This document shows positions 32,146 to 41,311 of a stretch of 64,000 nt of DNA, piece after piece. The notes below the pieces were generated by a model. It was not told the DNA's origin. It worked only from the letters and a program-made list of their open reading frames with translations, and made no database searches. The DNA lies in assembly GCF_011050415.1 (NCBI RefSeq), contig NZ_DRFS01000015.1:96634-160633 (forward strand). The letters are read 5' to 3'. The DNA comes from Halomonas sp. GTDB taxonomy: Bacteria > Pseudomonadota > Gammaproteobacteria > Pseudomonadales > Halomonadaceae. Both the position numbers and the translations under genes were made by a program. Every line of letters begins with the position of its first letter. Position 1 is the first letter of the stretch.

Positions 32146-33495
32146 TTAAACTCCGGACTTTAGACGCCGCTTAACTTCCACGCTCAACCTGCCTTCACCG
32201 AGCGTCAGTTTAAGCTTCTGGCCGGGCTGGGTATCTTCAGCGCGGCGAATCACCTGGCCCTGCTCATCCTGGGCAATCGAGTAACCACGCCCCAGCACTG
32301 CCAGCGGGCTGACCGCATTAAGCTCACGGGCGGCGGCTTTCAAGCGGGTTTGGTTGTTCTCCAGCTGGCGATGTATCGCATTGCCCAAGCGTCGCTGTAG
32401 CTGATTCACACGCTCGCTTTCCGCACGATGTAGCCGTGTCATATCTTGACTGATTAAACGCCTGCGCAGCTGTGCCGTTTGGGCTTTTTGCTGGTTGAGG
32501 GTTTGCTGCATGGCGCGATTTAAGCGCTGGGAGAGGGCAGTTAAGTGCTGGCGCTGGCGGTTGAGCTGTTCGCCGGGGTGGCGTAGCTTGGCGCGTAGCG
32601 TATCCAGCCGCTGGCTGTCGCGCTCTAATCGTGCCTGCATGGCTCGTTGTAATCTACTTTGCTGATGTTCTAACTGGCGCTTAAGGGTGTGCTGGTCGGG
32701 TACTAATCGCTCGGCAGCAGCAGACGGCGTGGGTGCGCGCATGTCTGCAGCGAAATCCGCGAGGGTGACATCCACCTCGTGGCCCACCGCCGACATCACC
32801 GGCAGCCGGGAGTGAAAAATCGCCCGCGCGAGGTGCTCGTTATTAAATGCCCACAGATCTTCCAGGCTACCGCCGCCGCGGGTAATCAGGATGACATCGC
32901 GCTCTGGGTCTAGCCGCGCTTGGCGGTTGAGCAGCGCCAAGGCGGATATCATTGACGGGGCGGCTTCTGCCCCCTGTACCGGCACCGGAATCAGCGTCAC
33001 ATCGGCCAGCGGCCAGCGAGCTTCCAGAACTGCCAACACATCGCGAATGGCCGCCCCCGTGGCAGAGCTTAGAATCAGCAGCTTTCGGGGCGGGAAGGCC
33101 AGCGGCCGGGCGTTAGCAAACACCCCTTCGCCTTCTAACTGCGTCTTTAAACGCTCGAAGGCTGCCAGTAGCTCACCCAGCCCTGCGGCCTGAACGGCCT
33201 CGGCAATCAGTTGGTAGTCACCGCGCGGCTCAAATAGCGATACCCGCCCGCGCAGTTTTACCTGATCACCGTCGCGCATCGGTGCCGAGACAAACCGCGC
33301 CCGCTGACGAAACAGCGCACAGCGAATCTGAGCCCGGTCATCCTTCAACGTGAAATAGACATGGCCCGACGCCGGGCGGGAAACGTTGGAGAGCTCGCCT
33401 TCCACCCACACTTCCCCCACATCGCGTTCAAGGGTCTGCTTGGCGCGCTGGTTGAGCTGGCTGACGGTGAGTGTTTGGGAGGGTGTTTGGGTCAT
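32146..33495 (-). CDS. xseA: Exodeoxyribonuclease VII large subunit
   Basis: XseA is the catalytic subunit of exonuclease VII, which degrades single-stranded DNA. From ATG 33495 it has 449 residues: an OB-fold N-terminus (VWVEGELSNVSRPASGHVYFTLKD), the central catalytic domain with ILITRGGGSLEDLWAFN and SAVGHEVDVTLADFAADMRAPTPSAAAE, and a long coiled C-terminus ending with GRGYSIAQDEQG. An in-frame ATG eight codons earlier is less likely. Confidence 0.95.
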   Translation of the reverse strand: MTQTPSQTLTVSQLNQRAKQTLERDVGEVWVEGELSNVSRPASGHVYFTLKDDRAQIRCALFRQRARFVSAPMRDGDQVKLRGRVSLFEPRGDYQLIAEAVQAAGLGELLAAFERLKTQLEGEGVFANARPLAFPPRKLLILSSATGAAIRDVLAVLEARWPLADVTLIPVPVQGAEAAPSMISALALLNRQARLDPERDVILITRGGGSLEDLWAFNNEHLARAIFHSRLPVMSAVGHEVDVTLADFAADMRAPTPSAAAERLVPDQHTLKRQLEHQQSRLQRAMQARLERDSQRLDTLRAKLRHPGEQLNRQRQHLTALSQRLNRAMQQTLNQQKAQTAQLRRRLISQDMTRLHRAESERVNQLQRRLGNAIHRQLENNQTRLKAAARELNAVSPLAVLGRGYSIAQDEQGQVIRRAEDTQPGQKLKLTLGEGRLSVEVKRRLKSGV

Positions 33496-33559
33496 GGCGG
33501 ATTTCTGAATGCAGGGCACTGTAGCCTAGCATCAAATACTAGCTCTCATCGAATATAGA

Positions 33560-33582
33560 GCGGGGCAAATTCATTGCCCCGC
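33560..33582 (-). terminator. Hairpin at the end of the ABC importer operon
   Basis: GCGGGGCAA and TTGCCCCGC form a strong stem with a five-base loop, just after the stop of the last transporter gene on the minus strand. The T tract is poor, so confidence is moderate. Confidence 0.55.
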
Positions 33583-33587
33583 AAACG

Positions 33588-34412
33588 CTATCGATGCCGA
33601 GAACGTCGACGAATCCATTCGCCGGGAAGGGTTAGCAACAAGCAGCAACACATCATTAGCAGCGCAAGAAGAGCAACAGAGGCCATATCCGACCCCGCAT
33701 CGGAAATATTGCTGTAAAGCAGTAGTGGCAGCAGATTGATCTGGGAACCGGTAAGCGCCAGGGCGGTACCATAGGCGCCGAAGGCAACGGCTGCGCATAG
33801 GCTCCATGAGGAGACTAACGCGGGCATTAACGGCGGTAGGTAAACGTCACGAATCTGCTGCCAACGAGTAGCGCCAAAGCTTTCGGCCATCACTAACTGG
33901 CGGCGGTTGAGCCCTTGTACCACTGGCAGCATCACCAGCACCACACGGGGTACCAAGAAGTAGGCATACACCAATACCAGCCCCTGAGGGGTATACACAA
34001 AGCGGCCAAACCACGCGGGGTCAACCCCAATCGATGCCAGGGACAGCGTGATAAAGCCCGCTCGCCCCAATAGCAGAATAAAGCCATACGCCACAATCAG
34101 ACCGCTGAACACCAGTGGGAGCGAGATCAGCCATAACAGGAAAAAGCGCCTGCGCGCTGGCTGATGGTAAAGAAACTCGGCAATCACAACGCCTACGACG
34201 ACCGACAACAGCGCGGTGCTGGCGGATAAGGCGACGCTCGTCATCAGGCTTTTAAGCACCAGCCCCTCACTGAGCAAGCGGGTACCGGTGATGATAGGCG
34301 ACTCAAGTGCTGCGATGACCAGGAGAGCCAGCGGCACAATAAAAAACAGCGTATAGATAATGCCGCTGGGTAGAACCAGCGGCAAAACAGTAAAAAAGCG
34401 CAGGCGAGGCAT
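33588..34412 (-). CDS. ABC importer permease
   Basis: A 274-residue binding-protein-dependent transport permease with six predicted membrane helices and the EAA-loop region (VMAESFGATRWQQIRDVYLPPLMPAL). It is the fourth and last gene of the operon permease-ATPase-binding protein-permease. The family is that of Fe3+/thiamine/phosphonate/polyamine-type importers; the substrate cannot be fixed from this gene. Confidence 0.87.
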   Translation of the reverse strand: MPRLRFFTVLPLVLPSGIIYTLFFIVPLALLVIAALESPIITGTRLLSEGLVLKSLMTSVALSASTALLSVVVGVVIAEFLYHQPARRRFFLLWLISLPLVFSGLIVAYGFILLLGRAGFITLSLASIGVDPAWFGRFVYTPQGLVLVYAYFLVPRVVLVMLPVVQGLNRRQLVMAESFGATRWQQIRDVYLPPLMPALVSSWSLCAAVAFGAYGTALALTGSQINLLPLLLYSNISDAGSDMASVALLALLMMCCCLLLTLPGEWIRRRSRHR

Positions 34413-34421
34413 GGCGTAGCC

Positions 34422-35486
34422 TTATTGATTAAGAACGTGCTGTGTCCACTGTTGGCTTAGATCCGCGCTAATGCTCGACGCTTTTTGCACATCCAGCGGT
34501 CGAATCTGCGGCGCATCTACCAGCGTGTCGGGCAGCTCAATATCTCCGTTGACAGGGCGAACAAATCCTTCCGCAAAGGTACGCTGGCCTTCGTCCGACA
34601 TTACATAGTTCAGCCACAAACGTCCGGCATTAGGGTTTGGGCCGTTCTTAACCAGCGAAATAGCATACGGCGCTGCCACTGAAGCCTCTTCAGGGATCAC
34701 CACGGCTGCGTTATCGCCCATGCCGTCGGTAATGCTGGCTTTCAGGCCGTCGTTTTCATAGCCGATCCAGATAGGGATCTCACCGCGCACGAACTGCGCG
34801 TAGGGCGTGGTGCCGACCACACGGGCAACATTACCGACGCGGCTCAATTCAGCAAGATAATCGATACCTGGCGATAGATTGTCGAGATCGCCCCCCATCG
34901 CATAATTGGCCGCCAGGGTGAGGACTTGGCCCTGACCGGTCGAGCGCGGGTCAAGGTAGACGATACTGTTTCGGTACTGTTCATCGAGCAGGTCTTCCCA
35001 GCTTTGCGGCACTTCATCAACTAACTGGGTATTAACGATAAATGCCACGTTCAAGGAGTGAATCGTGAACCACTCTCCCGCGTCTGCTTTGAAGACATCT
35101 GGAATGCTATCGAAATTGATGGGGGTAAAGGGGCTTAACAGCTCTTTCTCATAGGCATTAATGGCGGAAGAAGCGTAATAGTAGGCGGTATCGGCCTGGG
35201 GGCGATTGCGGGCCTGCTCCAAAGCGACCACGGTGGCACCCGAGCCCAGGTCGTTAAAGACAATCTGAACACCCGGGTAGCGCTCTGTAAAACGGTTAAA
35301 CTGGCTTTGCCAATTAGCCCAGGTGGGGCCGGTATCAAAGGATACAACCAGCCCTTCTTCCTGGGCGGCATCGTAGAGGGCTTGTTCGCCGTCGTAGAGC
35401 TCAGCGTCAAGCGTGTTGGCCGCATACGCCGACAAAGGCAGCAGGCTAAGGGCGGAGAGTAGGCAGTAAGCAAAAGAGCGTTGCAT
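34422..35486 (-). CDS. ABC importer periplasmic substrate-binding protein
   Basis: A 354-residue exported binding protein with a signal peptide (cleavage probably after SAYA near residue 22). It has the type II fold features of the Fe3+/spermidine/phosphonate cluster (YEKELLSPFTPINFDSIP; WEDLLDEQYRNSIVYLDPRSTGQGQ; AAPYAISLVKNGPNPNAGRLWLNY). The ligand is unknown. It lies between the ATPase and the last permease gene, with nine-base gaps on each side. Confidence 0.87.
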   Translation of the reverse strand: MQRSFAYCLLSALSLLPLSAYAANTLDAELYDGEQALYDAAQEEGLVVSFDTGPTWANWQSQFNRFTERYPGVQIVFNDLGSGATVVALEQARNRPQADTAYYYASSAINAYEKELLSPFTPINFDSIPDVFKADAGEWFTIHSLNVAFIVNTQLVDEVPQSWEDLLDEQYRNSIVYLDPRSTGQGQVLTLAANYAMGGDLDNLSPGIDYLAELSRVGNVARVVGTTPYAQFVRGEIPIWIGYENDGLKASITDGMGDNAAVVIPEEASVAAPYAISLVKNGPNPNAGRLWLNYVMSDEGQRTFAEGFVRPVNGDIELPDTLVDAPQIRPLDVQKASSISADLSQQWTQHVLNQ

Positions 35487-35495
35487 GGTAGTACC

Positions 35496-36524
35496 TCAGC
35501 GATTGAACAGGTGGATATGTGTGGGAGGAAGCGCCACGTGAGTGATGATTTCCGGCGGTGAGGCCGACTCAAGCGACAACGTGGTAGTGCCGCAGAGAAG
35601 GTGAAAGCGTTGCTGGGCACCCAGGAACTGGCGCTCTATCAGCGTGGTAGGGGTCTGGTTAGCGACATCGCTAGCCGGGTTGGCAACAATGGCTTCAGGA
35701 CGAATCATGGCGCGTACGGTCTGCCCCGTCGCGAAGGCGTGTGGCGCCACTTCTAAGATGCCCAGGTCGGCGGTTTCAATCCGCTGCGAATCGAGCACCT
35801 GGGCGTCGATAAAGTTGGTACGGCCAATGAAACGTGCAACGGCCTCATTCATTGGTTGCGTATAAAGCTGGTGCGGCGAACTGTGTTGAAGGAGCTTGCC
35901 CTGATCAAGAATGGCGACGTGATCTCCCAGCATCAGCGCTTCTTCTTGATCATGAGTGATCATTAGTGTGGTGACGCCGAATTGACGCTGTAAATGCTTA
36001 AGCTCTTGGCGCATCGACTCGCGGCGGGAGGCGTCGAGCGCTGAAAACGGTTCGTCGAGCAGAAGGGCGCGGGGCTCGAATACCAGCGCGCGGGCAATGG
36101 CCACGCGCTGCTGCTGGCCGCCGGAAAGCTGGTGAGGGTAGACATTTTCCAGCGCCTCAAGCCCCACATCATGCAGAATCTTGCGAGCGCGTCGGTGGCG
36201 CTCCGCATGGCGAACGCCTTTGACCTTAAGCGGGTAGGCCACGTTGCCCAGTACCGTCATGTGGTTAAAGAGTACATAGTCCTGAAGCACAATTCCCAAC
36301 GCGCGCTCGCCGCAAGTGAGCTGAGTAACATCTTGATGATCAAGCAGAACGCGCCCTTGAAGCGGGGTGAGAAAGCCCGCGATAAGCTGTAAAAGCGTAC
36401 TTTTTCCCGAGCCGCTGGCGCCCACTACCACGAGAAATTCGCCCGTTTCTACCCGCAGGTTGATGTCCTGAACGCCCACGCTGCTGTGGGGGTAGTGGAA
36501 CTGGATGTTTTCAAGCGCAATCAT
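35496..36524 (-). CDS. ABC importer ATPase
   Basis: A 342-residue nucleotide-binding subunit. It shows Walker [18 protein letters not shown], the Q loop ([17 protein letters not shown]), signature [15 protein letters not shown], Walker [14 protein letters not shown], the switch histidine in [10 protein letters not shown], and a C-terminal TOBE-like regulatory region. ATG 36524 overlaps the stop of the upstream permease, so coupling is likely. Confidence 0.92.
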   Translation of the reverse strand: MIALENIQFHYPHSSVGVQDINLRVETGEFLVVVGASGSGKSTLLQLIAGFLTPLQGRVLLDHQDVTQLTCGERALGIVLQDYVLFNHMTVLGNVAYPLKVKGVRHAERHRRARKILHDVGLEALENVYPHQLSGGQQQRVAIARALVFEPRALLLDEPFSALDASRRESMRQELKHLQRQFGVTTLMITHDQEEALMLGDHVAILDQGKLLQHSSPHQLYTQPMNEAVARFIGRTNFIDAQVLDSQRIETADLGILEVAPHAFATGQTVRAMIRPEAIVANPASDVANQTPTTLIERQFLGAQQRFHLLCGTTTLSLESASPPEIITHVALPPTHIHLFNR

Positions 36525-37312
36525 TGCGGTAACTCCTGGGAAGAGGGTCGGCCCAGCCGCCACTGCACCAGGGTGGAAAACAGCGAAAACAGCAGTGCGA
36601 GTGAGAGCAGAAACAGCGTTGCGGCGCAGGCAAAGCCTGTGGTGCGGTAAAATGCTTGAATCAGTACCACTGGGTAGGGCTGGGTCATAAAGCCTGAAAT
36701 CAGGTTGCTCAGCTCAAACTCGCCAATGGACAGCGCCGCGACCGTTAAGCTGCCGGTAAATACCGAGCGGTATACCAACGGCAAATAGAGATGCAAAAAG
36801 CGTTGCCATTCAGCCGCCCCAAGGGATTGAGCCATGCGTTCATAGGCTTTGAGGGGAGAGGCTTCGATATCGGCATATACGGTGTAAAAAAGGTAGGGGA
36901 AAGTCACCACCACATGCCCGGCTACTAACAGCCAGGGGCTACCCAGCCACGGCAGCATGGCCGTGCTAAAGGCCAGAATGAAAGCAAAACCAATGACCAG
37001 CTGAGGGACTGCTACCGGCAGCATAACCAAAAGACGCGTGATGCTCTGAGCCACAGCAGGGAATTTAAGCGTTACGCCATATACCAGCGGTACGACTAAT
37101 AATATATTGATCAGACAGGTGGTTAAGGCCAGTTTGAGCGTCGTCAACATGGCGTTTCGATAGGTGGTTTCTTCCCATACGCTGATAAACCAACGCCAAG
37201 TTAACCCCTCAGGTAGCAGCGTGTTGCTCCACTGGTCGCCGAAAGCGCCTACGAGCAGTAGGACGATAGGGGCCAACAGGTAAACCAAGTAGCAATAAGT
37301 GATCAGTCGCAT
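36521..37312 (-). CDS. ABC importer permease (first gene of operon)
   Basis: A 263-residue permease with six predicted membrane helices and an EAA motif (YERMAQSLGAAEWQRFLHLYLPLVYRS). It starts the four-gene operon. A 20-base sequence identical to one near the DeoR gene lies just upstream of its start (37350-37369), so the operon is probably under the DeoR regulator. Confidence 0.87.
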   Translation of the reverse strand: MRLITYCYLVYLLAPIVLLLVGAFGDQWSNTLLPEGLTWRWFISVWEETTYRNAMLTTLKLALTTCLINILLVVPLVYGVTLKFPAVAQSITRLLVMLPVAVPQLVIGFAFILAFSTAMLPWLGSPWLLVAGHVVVTFPYLFYTVYADIEASPLKAYERMAQSLGAAEWQRFLHLYLPLVYRSVFTGSLTVAALSIGEFELSNLISGFMTQPYPVVLIQAFYRTTGFACAATLFLLSLALLFSLFSTLVQWRLGRPSSQELPQ

Positions 37313-37349
37313 ATCTGGCCCCTAACTGTTAATAGAGATAAATGACCAT

Positions 37350-37369
37350 AATGTAAGAATTTGATCGTT
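37350..37369 (-). promoter_or_regulatory. Shared 20-base element upstream of the ABC operon (copy 1)
   Basis: The 20 bases AATGTAAGAATTTGATCGTT are identical to those at 38040-38059. Both copies sit 12 to 40 bases upstream of a minus-strand start, in front of genes flanking a DeoR-family regulator, so they are probably its operators. DeoR-family sites often contain repeated short units; here GATC-centred parts are seen. Confidence 0.6.
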
Positions 37370-37380
37370 TGTTGATATAT

Positions 37381-38028
37381 TCATGATGGTTGTGTGACTC
37401 CCCATAGGTGTGCGGCCGTTAGCGCTAAGGCTTCTTCCACGCTGCAGATAGGCGTAGTGCCTTCGGCATTAGGGGCATCTGGGAAGGTGAGTACAGGCTT
37501 ATTAAAATGACGACCAAAGGCTACCTCGGTGTGCGTGCCCAAACTGCCGCCTACGGCAATCAGCACCACACTGGCTCGGGCGATAAGCACGTTGCGTGCT
37601 TCGCCTAAACCGCTGGCAATCGGCAGTGTGACCCAGGGATTGGCGGCTTCCGCGCTAGTATCGGGAAGCAGGCCGATGACCTCACCTCCCTTGAGCGCGG
37701 CCCCTTTGCTGGCTGCTTCCATAACGCCGCCCCGGCCGCCACATAACAGCGGAATGCCCAGCTCGGCCAGCCCTGCGCCTAAGGCATAGGCTATTTCAAG
37801 CTGTTGCTGAGTGGCCTCGCGGGGGCCAATAACGCCTACCGGGGGGCGCTGCATCGGCGTGTTACTACGCTTTAATGCAATGAGCGCTTCGCGGGGCAGG
37901 CAGGGGGATTGCAGTACCGCTGGCCAGTCGGCCCCGCCAAGCGGACGCATTTTGGGCAACAGAGGCTCTCCTGCGTGGGTCATGATACGCTGGCATTCAT
38001 CAAGATAAATTTGTAATGTCTGAGTCAT
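37381..38028 (-). CDS. LOG-like (TIGR00725) nucleotide-binding family protein
   Basis: A 215-residue Rossmann-type protein of the LOG/TIGR00725 superfamily (lysine decarboxylase-like/cytokinin riboside phosphoribohydrolase relatives). It carries LLCGGRGGVMEAASKGAALKGG and the later IAVGGSLGTHTEVAFGRHFNKPVL. The canonical PGGxGT motif is altered to VGGSLGTHTE, as in the TIGR00725 branch, so cytokinin-type hydrolase activity is uncertain. ATG 38028 is chosen over an upstream in-frame ATG that would overlap the shared 20-base element. Confidence 0.75.
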   Translation of the reverse strand: MTQTLQIYLDECQRIMTHAGEPLLPKMRPLGGADWPAVLQSPCLPREALIALKRSNTPMQRPPVGVIGPREATQQQLEIAYALGAGLAELGIPLLCGGRGGVMEAASKGAALKGGEVIGLLPDTSAEAANPWVTLPIASGLGEARNVLIARASVVLIAVGGSLGTHTEVAFGRHFNKPVLTFPDAPNAEGTTPICSVEEALALTAAHLWGVTQPS

Positions 38029-38039
38029 GTTTTGATCAA

Positions 38040-38059
38040 AATGTAAGAATTTGATCGTT
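38040..38059. promoter_or_regulatory. Shared 20-base element between LOG-family and DeoR genes (copy 2)
   Basis: This is an identical copy of the 37350-37369 element. It lies in the divergent promoter region of the LOG-family gene and the DeoR gene, and is preceded by the palindrome TTTTGATCAAAA. The location suggests autoregulation of the DeoR protein and co-regulation of both neighbours. Confidence 0.6.
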
Positions 38060-38139
38060 ATGGTCGCGCCCCGCTGTGTCAATTTGATGACGGACGGTCG
38101 CAAGGCCGGATTTTTTTATCAGGGGATTGTTTGTTACCG

Positions 38140-38916
38140 ATGACTGACCTAGCGCATTTGAACCCACGCCATCGCGAGCTAATTGCCTTGGTTGAATTGC
38201 ATGGGCATGCCTCGATCGAATTTCTTGCCCAGCGACTCAACTGCTCCGCTCAAACCGTGCGGCGCGATATTCGTAAACTCTGTGACGCTAATGTGCTGCA
38301 GCGTTTTCGAGGCGGGGCCCGGATCGAAAAACCCCAGGTGAGGCTAGGCTACGCCACCAAGCAGGATGTGCAGCAAGTTGAGAAGGGGCGTATGGCGGCA
38401 TTAGCGGTGTCGCAATTGCAGGAAGGTGACGCGCTTTTTCTGGATACGGGCACAACCTGCGATCACGTTGCCCGCGAGCTGTTGAACTACCGTAAAAGGC
38501 TGCACGTGGTCACCCATAATCTAACAGCCGCGCTGACGCTTGCTGCCCAGCATCAGTTGTTGGATATCCATGTGGTGGGCGGCAAGGTAGCGGGCCGGGA
38601 TGGCGCATTGACTGGGTCGCGCACCATCAAAGAACTGACCAGCTACCGGCTGGATGTGGCGATGATTGCTGTTTCGGGCATAGATGCTGAGGGCTATCTG
38701 CTCGATTTCGACAGTGAAAAAATACAAGTAAAGCAGACCATGATGCGCCACGCTGGCCGTAAAGTGCTGCTCATGGGGTCAGCGAAATTATGCCAGCGCG
38801 GTATCCAGCGTGTTGCTCATCTTGATGAGTTTGATCAAGTGATTTGTGATGTACCTGCACCCGAAGAAATCCAAACGCTTATGGCCTACCCTGAGCGTTG
38901 GCAAGAAGCCTTATAG
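38140..38916 (+). CDS. DeoR/GlpR-family transcriptional regulator
   Basis: A 258-residue repressor with the DeoR helix-turn-helix (about 7-60; ELIALVELHGHASIEFLAQRL, TVRRDIRKLCDANVLQRFRGGA) and a C-terminal sugar-phosphate-sensing domain (FLDTGTTCDHVAREL; DVAMIAVSGIDAEGYLLDFD). A TTG nine bases upstream is in frame, so the exact start is uncertain. It probably controls the ABC importer and the LOG-family gene, suggesting the importer takes up a sugar or sugar-phosphate-like compound (inference). Confidence 0.85.
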   Translation: MTDLAHLNPRHRELIALVELHGHASIEFLAQRLNCSAQTVRRDIRKLCDANVLQRFRGGARIEKPQVRLGYATKQDVQQVEKGRMAALAVSQLQEGDALFLDTGTTCDHVARELLNYRKRLHVVTHNLTAALTLAAQHQLLDIHVVGGKVAGRDGALTGSRTIKELTSYRLDVAMIAVSGIDAEGYLLDFDSEKIQVKQTMMRHAGRKVLLMGSAKLCQRGIQRVAHLDEFDQVICDVPAPEEIQTLMAYPERWQEAL

Positions 38917-38982
38917 GACGCAGAGTATAGGTCGTACTATTCACTGGTTGGTGAATGTCTAAACAGTGGGGAGGCTATATCC

Positions 38983-39573
38983 TTAAGCCCGCTCTAATAG
39001 ATAACGTTTGAGAGCAGCAGGCTCAGGTACACTCTGAATCACTTCGCCATCGATTACCAAGGTAGGCACCGACTGAATCAGCACCTCTTCCACCGCATGC
39101 CGCTGAGCCGTTTGATGCTGCTCGCGGTAGCGGCCTTCGGCCAGCGCATCTAGCACCGCTTGGCGGTCCAGGCCTACCGACTCCCCAATATCCGCCAGCA
39201 CCTCTGGGTCGCCAATATCGCGCTCCTGCTGGAAAAACGCTTTTAATGCTGCCATGGAGTAGGCGTGACCCAAGCCCTGCTCTTCGGCCATGGCGAACAC
39301 TTCAAAGGCTTTGTCGGTGCGCGGCTGCGGCGAGATATTGGGCAGCTTAATCGGCACGCCGAGCTTTTTAGCCATGGGGTAAACAGAATCCTGCCATATT
39401 TTAGGCAAGTAAGGGTCTTCCACCTTCAGCGTGGGCACCGGGGCAGGGCGCAGCTCGAAGGGCCTCCAGAGGATTTCCACATCCATACCTTCGGTTGCCT
39501 GAACAATGGCCTCTTCGGCTAGCAGGCAGAAGGGGCAAACGTAATCGGTGTAAACAATAATCTGTTGAGACAA
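38983..39573 (-). CDS. FrnE-like DsbA-family oxidoreductase
   Basis: A 196-residue thioredoxin-fold protein of the DsbA/FrnE branch with the active site YTDYVCPFCLLAEEA and the cis-proline region SVPTLVIDGE. It has no clear signal peptide, as expected for the cytoplasmic FrnE-type. I choose TTG 39573 (product LSQQIIVYTDYVCPFC) because GGGGG precedes it; the frame is open upstream without a better site. Confidence 0.8.
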   Translation of the reverse strand: MSQQIIVYTDYVCPFCLLAEEAIVQATEGMDVEILWRPFELRPAPVPTLKVEDPYLPKIWQDSVYPMAKKLGVPIKLPNISPQPRTDKAFEVFAMAEEQGLGHAYSMAALKAFFQQERDIGDPEVLADIGESVGLDRQAVLDALAEGRYREQHQTAQRHAVEEVLIQSVPTLVIDGEVIQSVPEPAALKRYLLERA

Positions 39574-39662
39574 AAAGCCCCCTTGAAGACTAAAAATGGC
39601 CAGCCAACAGCCTAACAGCATACGTCATTAGCAATTGGTATAAGCCTAACCGCGCGACTGCA

Positions 39663-39692
39663 TTGCTGGGGCACCCCTCAAAACGCTATAAT
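39663..39692 (+). promoter_or_regulatory. Sigma-70-type promoter for guaB
   Basis: TTGCTG (39663-39668) and a perfect TATAAT (39687-39692) are separated by 18 bases and lie about 52 bases before the guaB start. The -10 box match is strong and the -35 match partial. Confidence 0.6.
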
Positions 39693-39744
39693 AGTTGATT
39701 AACCTTTCACGCCCCACTTCCTCTTCAACCAGGGTGTTGCCGCT

Positions 39745-41214
39745 ATGCTACGTATGGCCCAAGAAGCACTAACGTTCGATGACGTACTCCTCGTTCCCGG
39801 CTTCTCCGACATTCTTCCTAAGGATGTCAGCCTCAAAACCCGCCTGACCCGCAATCTCTCGCTTAACATTCCGCTAGTTTCTGCCGCGATGGACACCGTT
39901 ACCGAAGCGCGCCTGGCGATTGCGATGGCTCAGGAAGGGGGCATTGGCATCATTCACAAGAACATGACCATGGCTCAGCAGGCCGCTGAAGTGCGCAAGG
40001 TCAAAAAGCACGAAAGCGTGATCGTGAAAGACCCGGTCACCGTTAGCCCCAAAGCAAAACTGGAAGACTTGCTTGCCATGGCGCGAGAGTACGGCTTCTC
40101 CGGCTTCCCCGTGGTAGAAGGTGAAACCCTGGTCGGTATTGTGACCGAGCGTGATATGCGCTTCCAGCCCAACCACGGCGACAGCGTTGAAGCGATCATG
40201 ACGCCGCGTGACCGGCTGATCACTGTCAAGGAAGGCACCGACCTGGAAACCAGCAAAGCCAAGATGCGCGAACACCGCATTGAGAAGATGCTGATCGTTG
40301 ATGACGAGTTCCACCTGCGCGGCCTAGTCACCTTCCAGGATATCGAAAAAGCCCGCACCTACCCGATGGCCGCGAAAGATAGCGACGGCCGTTTGTTGGT
40401 CGGCGCGGCAGTCGGCACCGGCCCGGAAACGCCGGATCGTGTCACCGCGCTCGCCGAAGCTGGCGTCGACGTGATCATTGTTGATACTGCCCACGGCCAC
40501 TCCCAAGGCGTGCTTGACCGCGTTCGCTGGATTAAAGAGCACTTCCCCAATATCCAAGTGATTGGCGGCAACATCGCCACCGCCGCTGCCGCCATCGCGC
40601 TGGCTGAAGCGGGTGCGGATGCGGTAAAAGTCGGTATTGGCCCTGGCTCGATCTGCACCACGCGTATTGTGGCTGGTGTAGGCGTACCGCAAATCAGCGC
40701 CGTTTCCAACGTGGCGGAAGCGCTCAAAGCGTTTGATATTCCCTTGATTGCTGATGGCGGCGTGCGCTTCTCTGGCGACCTGGCCAAGGCGATTGCCGCT
40801 GGCGCAAGCGCGGTGATGGTCGGTGGCCTGCTGGCCGGTACCGAAGAAGCACCGGGCGAAGTCGAGCTGTACCAGGGCCGTACCTATAAAGCCTACCGCG
40901 GCATGGGTTCCATGGGCGCCATGGCCCAAAACCAGGGCAGTGCCGACCGCTACTTCCAGGATAAAGACGCCGGTGCCGAGAAGCTGGTGCCGGAAGGTAT
41001 CGAAGGCCGCGTACCCTATAAAGGCATGATGAGCGCTATCGTTCACCAGATGATGGGCGGCCTGCGCGCTTCCATGGGCTACACCGGCTGCCGCGATATT
41101 CAAGAAATGCGCACCAAGCCGGAATTCGTACAAATCACCGGCGCTGGCTTTAACGAGTCCCACGTTCACGACGTGCAGATCACCAAAGAAGCTCCCAACT
41201 ACCGGGTGAGCTAA
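39745..41214 (+). CDS. guaB: IMP dehydrogenase
   Basis: GuaB oxidises IMP to XMP, the committed step of GMP synthesis. The 489-residue product has the N-terminal barrel start ([18 protein letters not shown]), two CBS domains (about 95-205), the loop cysteine in [18 protein letters not shown] and the flap (GMGSMGAM). A second ATG lies three codons later. guaA follows on the same strand. Confidence 0.97.
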   Translation: MLRMAQEALTFDDVLLVPGFSDILPKDVSLKTRLTRNLSLNIPLVSAAMDTVTEARLAIAMAQEGGIGIIHKNMTMAQQAAEVRKVKKHESVIVKDPVTVSPKAKLEDLLAMAREYGFSGFPVVEGETLVGIVTERDMRFQPNHGDSVEAIMTPRDRLITVKEGTDLETSKAKMREHRIEKMLIVDDEFHLRGLVTFQDIEKARTYPMAAKDSDGRLLVGAAVGTGPETPDRVTALAEAGVDVIIVDTAHGHSQGVLDRVRWIKEHFPNIQVIGGNIATAAAAIALAEAGADAVKVGIGPGSICTTRIVAGVGVPQISAVSNVAEALKAFDIPLIADGGVRFSGDLAKAIAAGASAVMVGGLLAGTEEAPGEVELYQGRTYKAYRGMGSMGAMAQNQGSADRYFQDKDAGAEKLVPEGIEGRVPYKGMMSAIVHQMMGGLRASMGYTGCRDIQEMRTKPEFVQITGAGFNESHVHDVQITKEAPNYRVS

Positions 41215-41228
41215 CCAGCGCGTTTAGA

Positions 41229-41266
41229 TAACACGGCGGCGGGCACAACAGCTCGCCGCTTGCTTT
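41229..41266 (+). terminator. Hairpin between guaB and guaA
   Basis: A GCGGCG/CGCCGC hairpin is followed by TTGCTTTTTG. It could attenuate transcription between the two genes; one GG mismatch lies next to the stem. Confidence 0.45.
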
Positions 41267-41311
41267 TTGGCCTTACCAGCGGCACCCACACCGCTTAACC
41301 GAGACCCCGCC

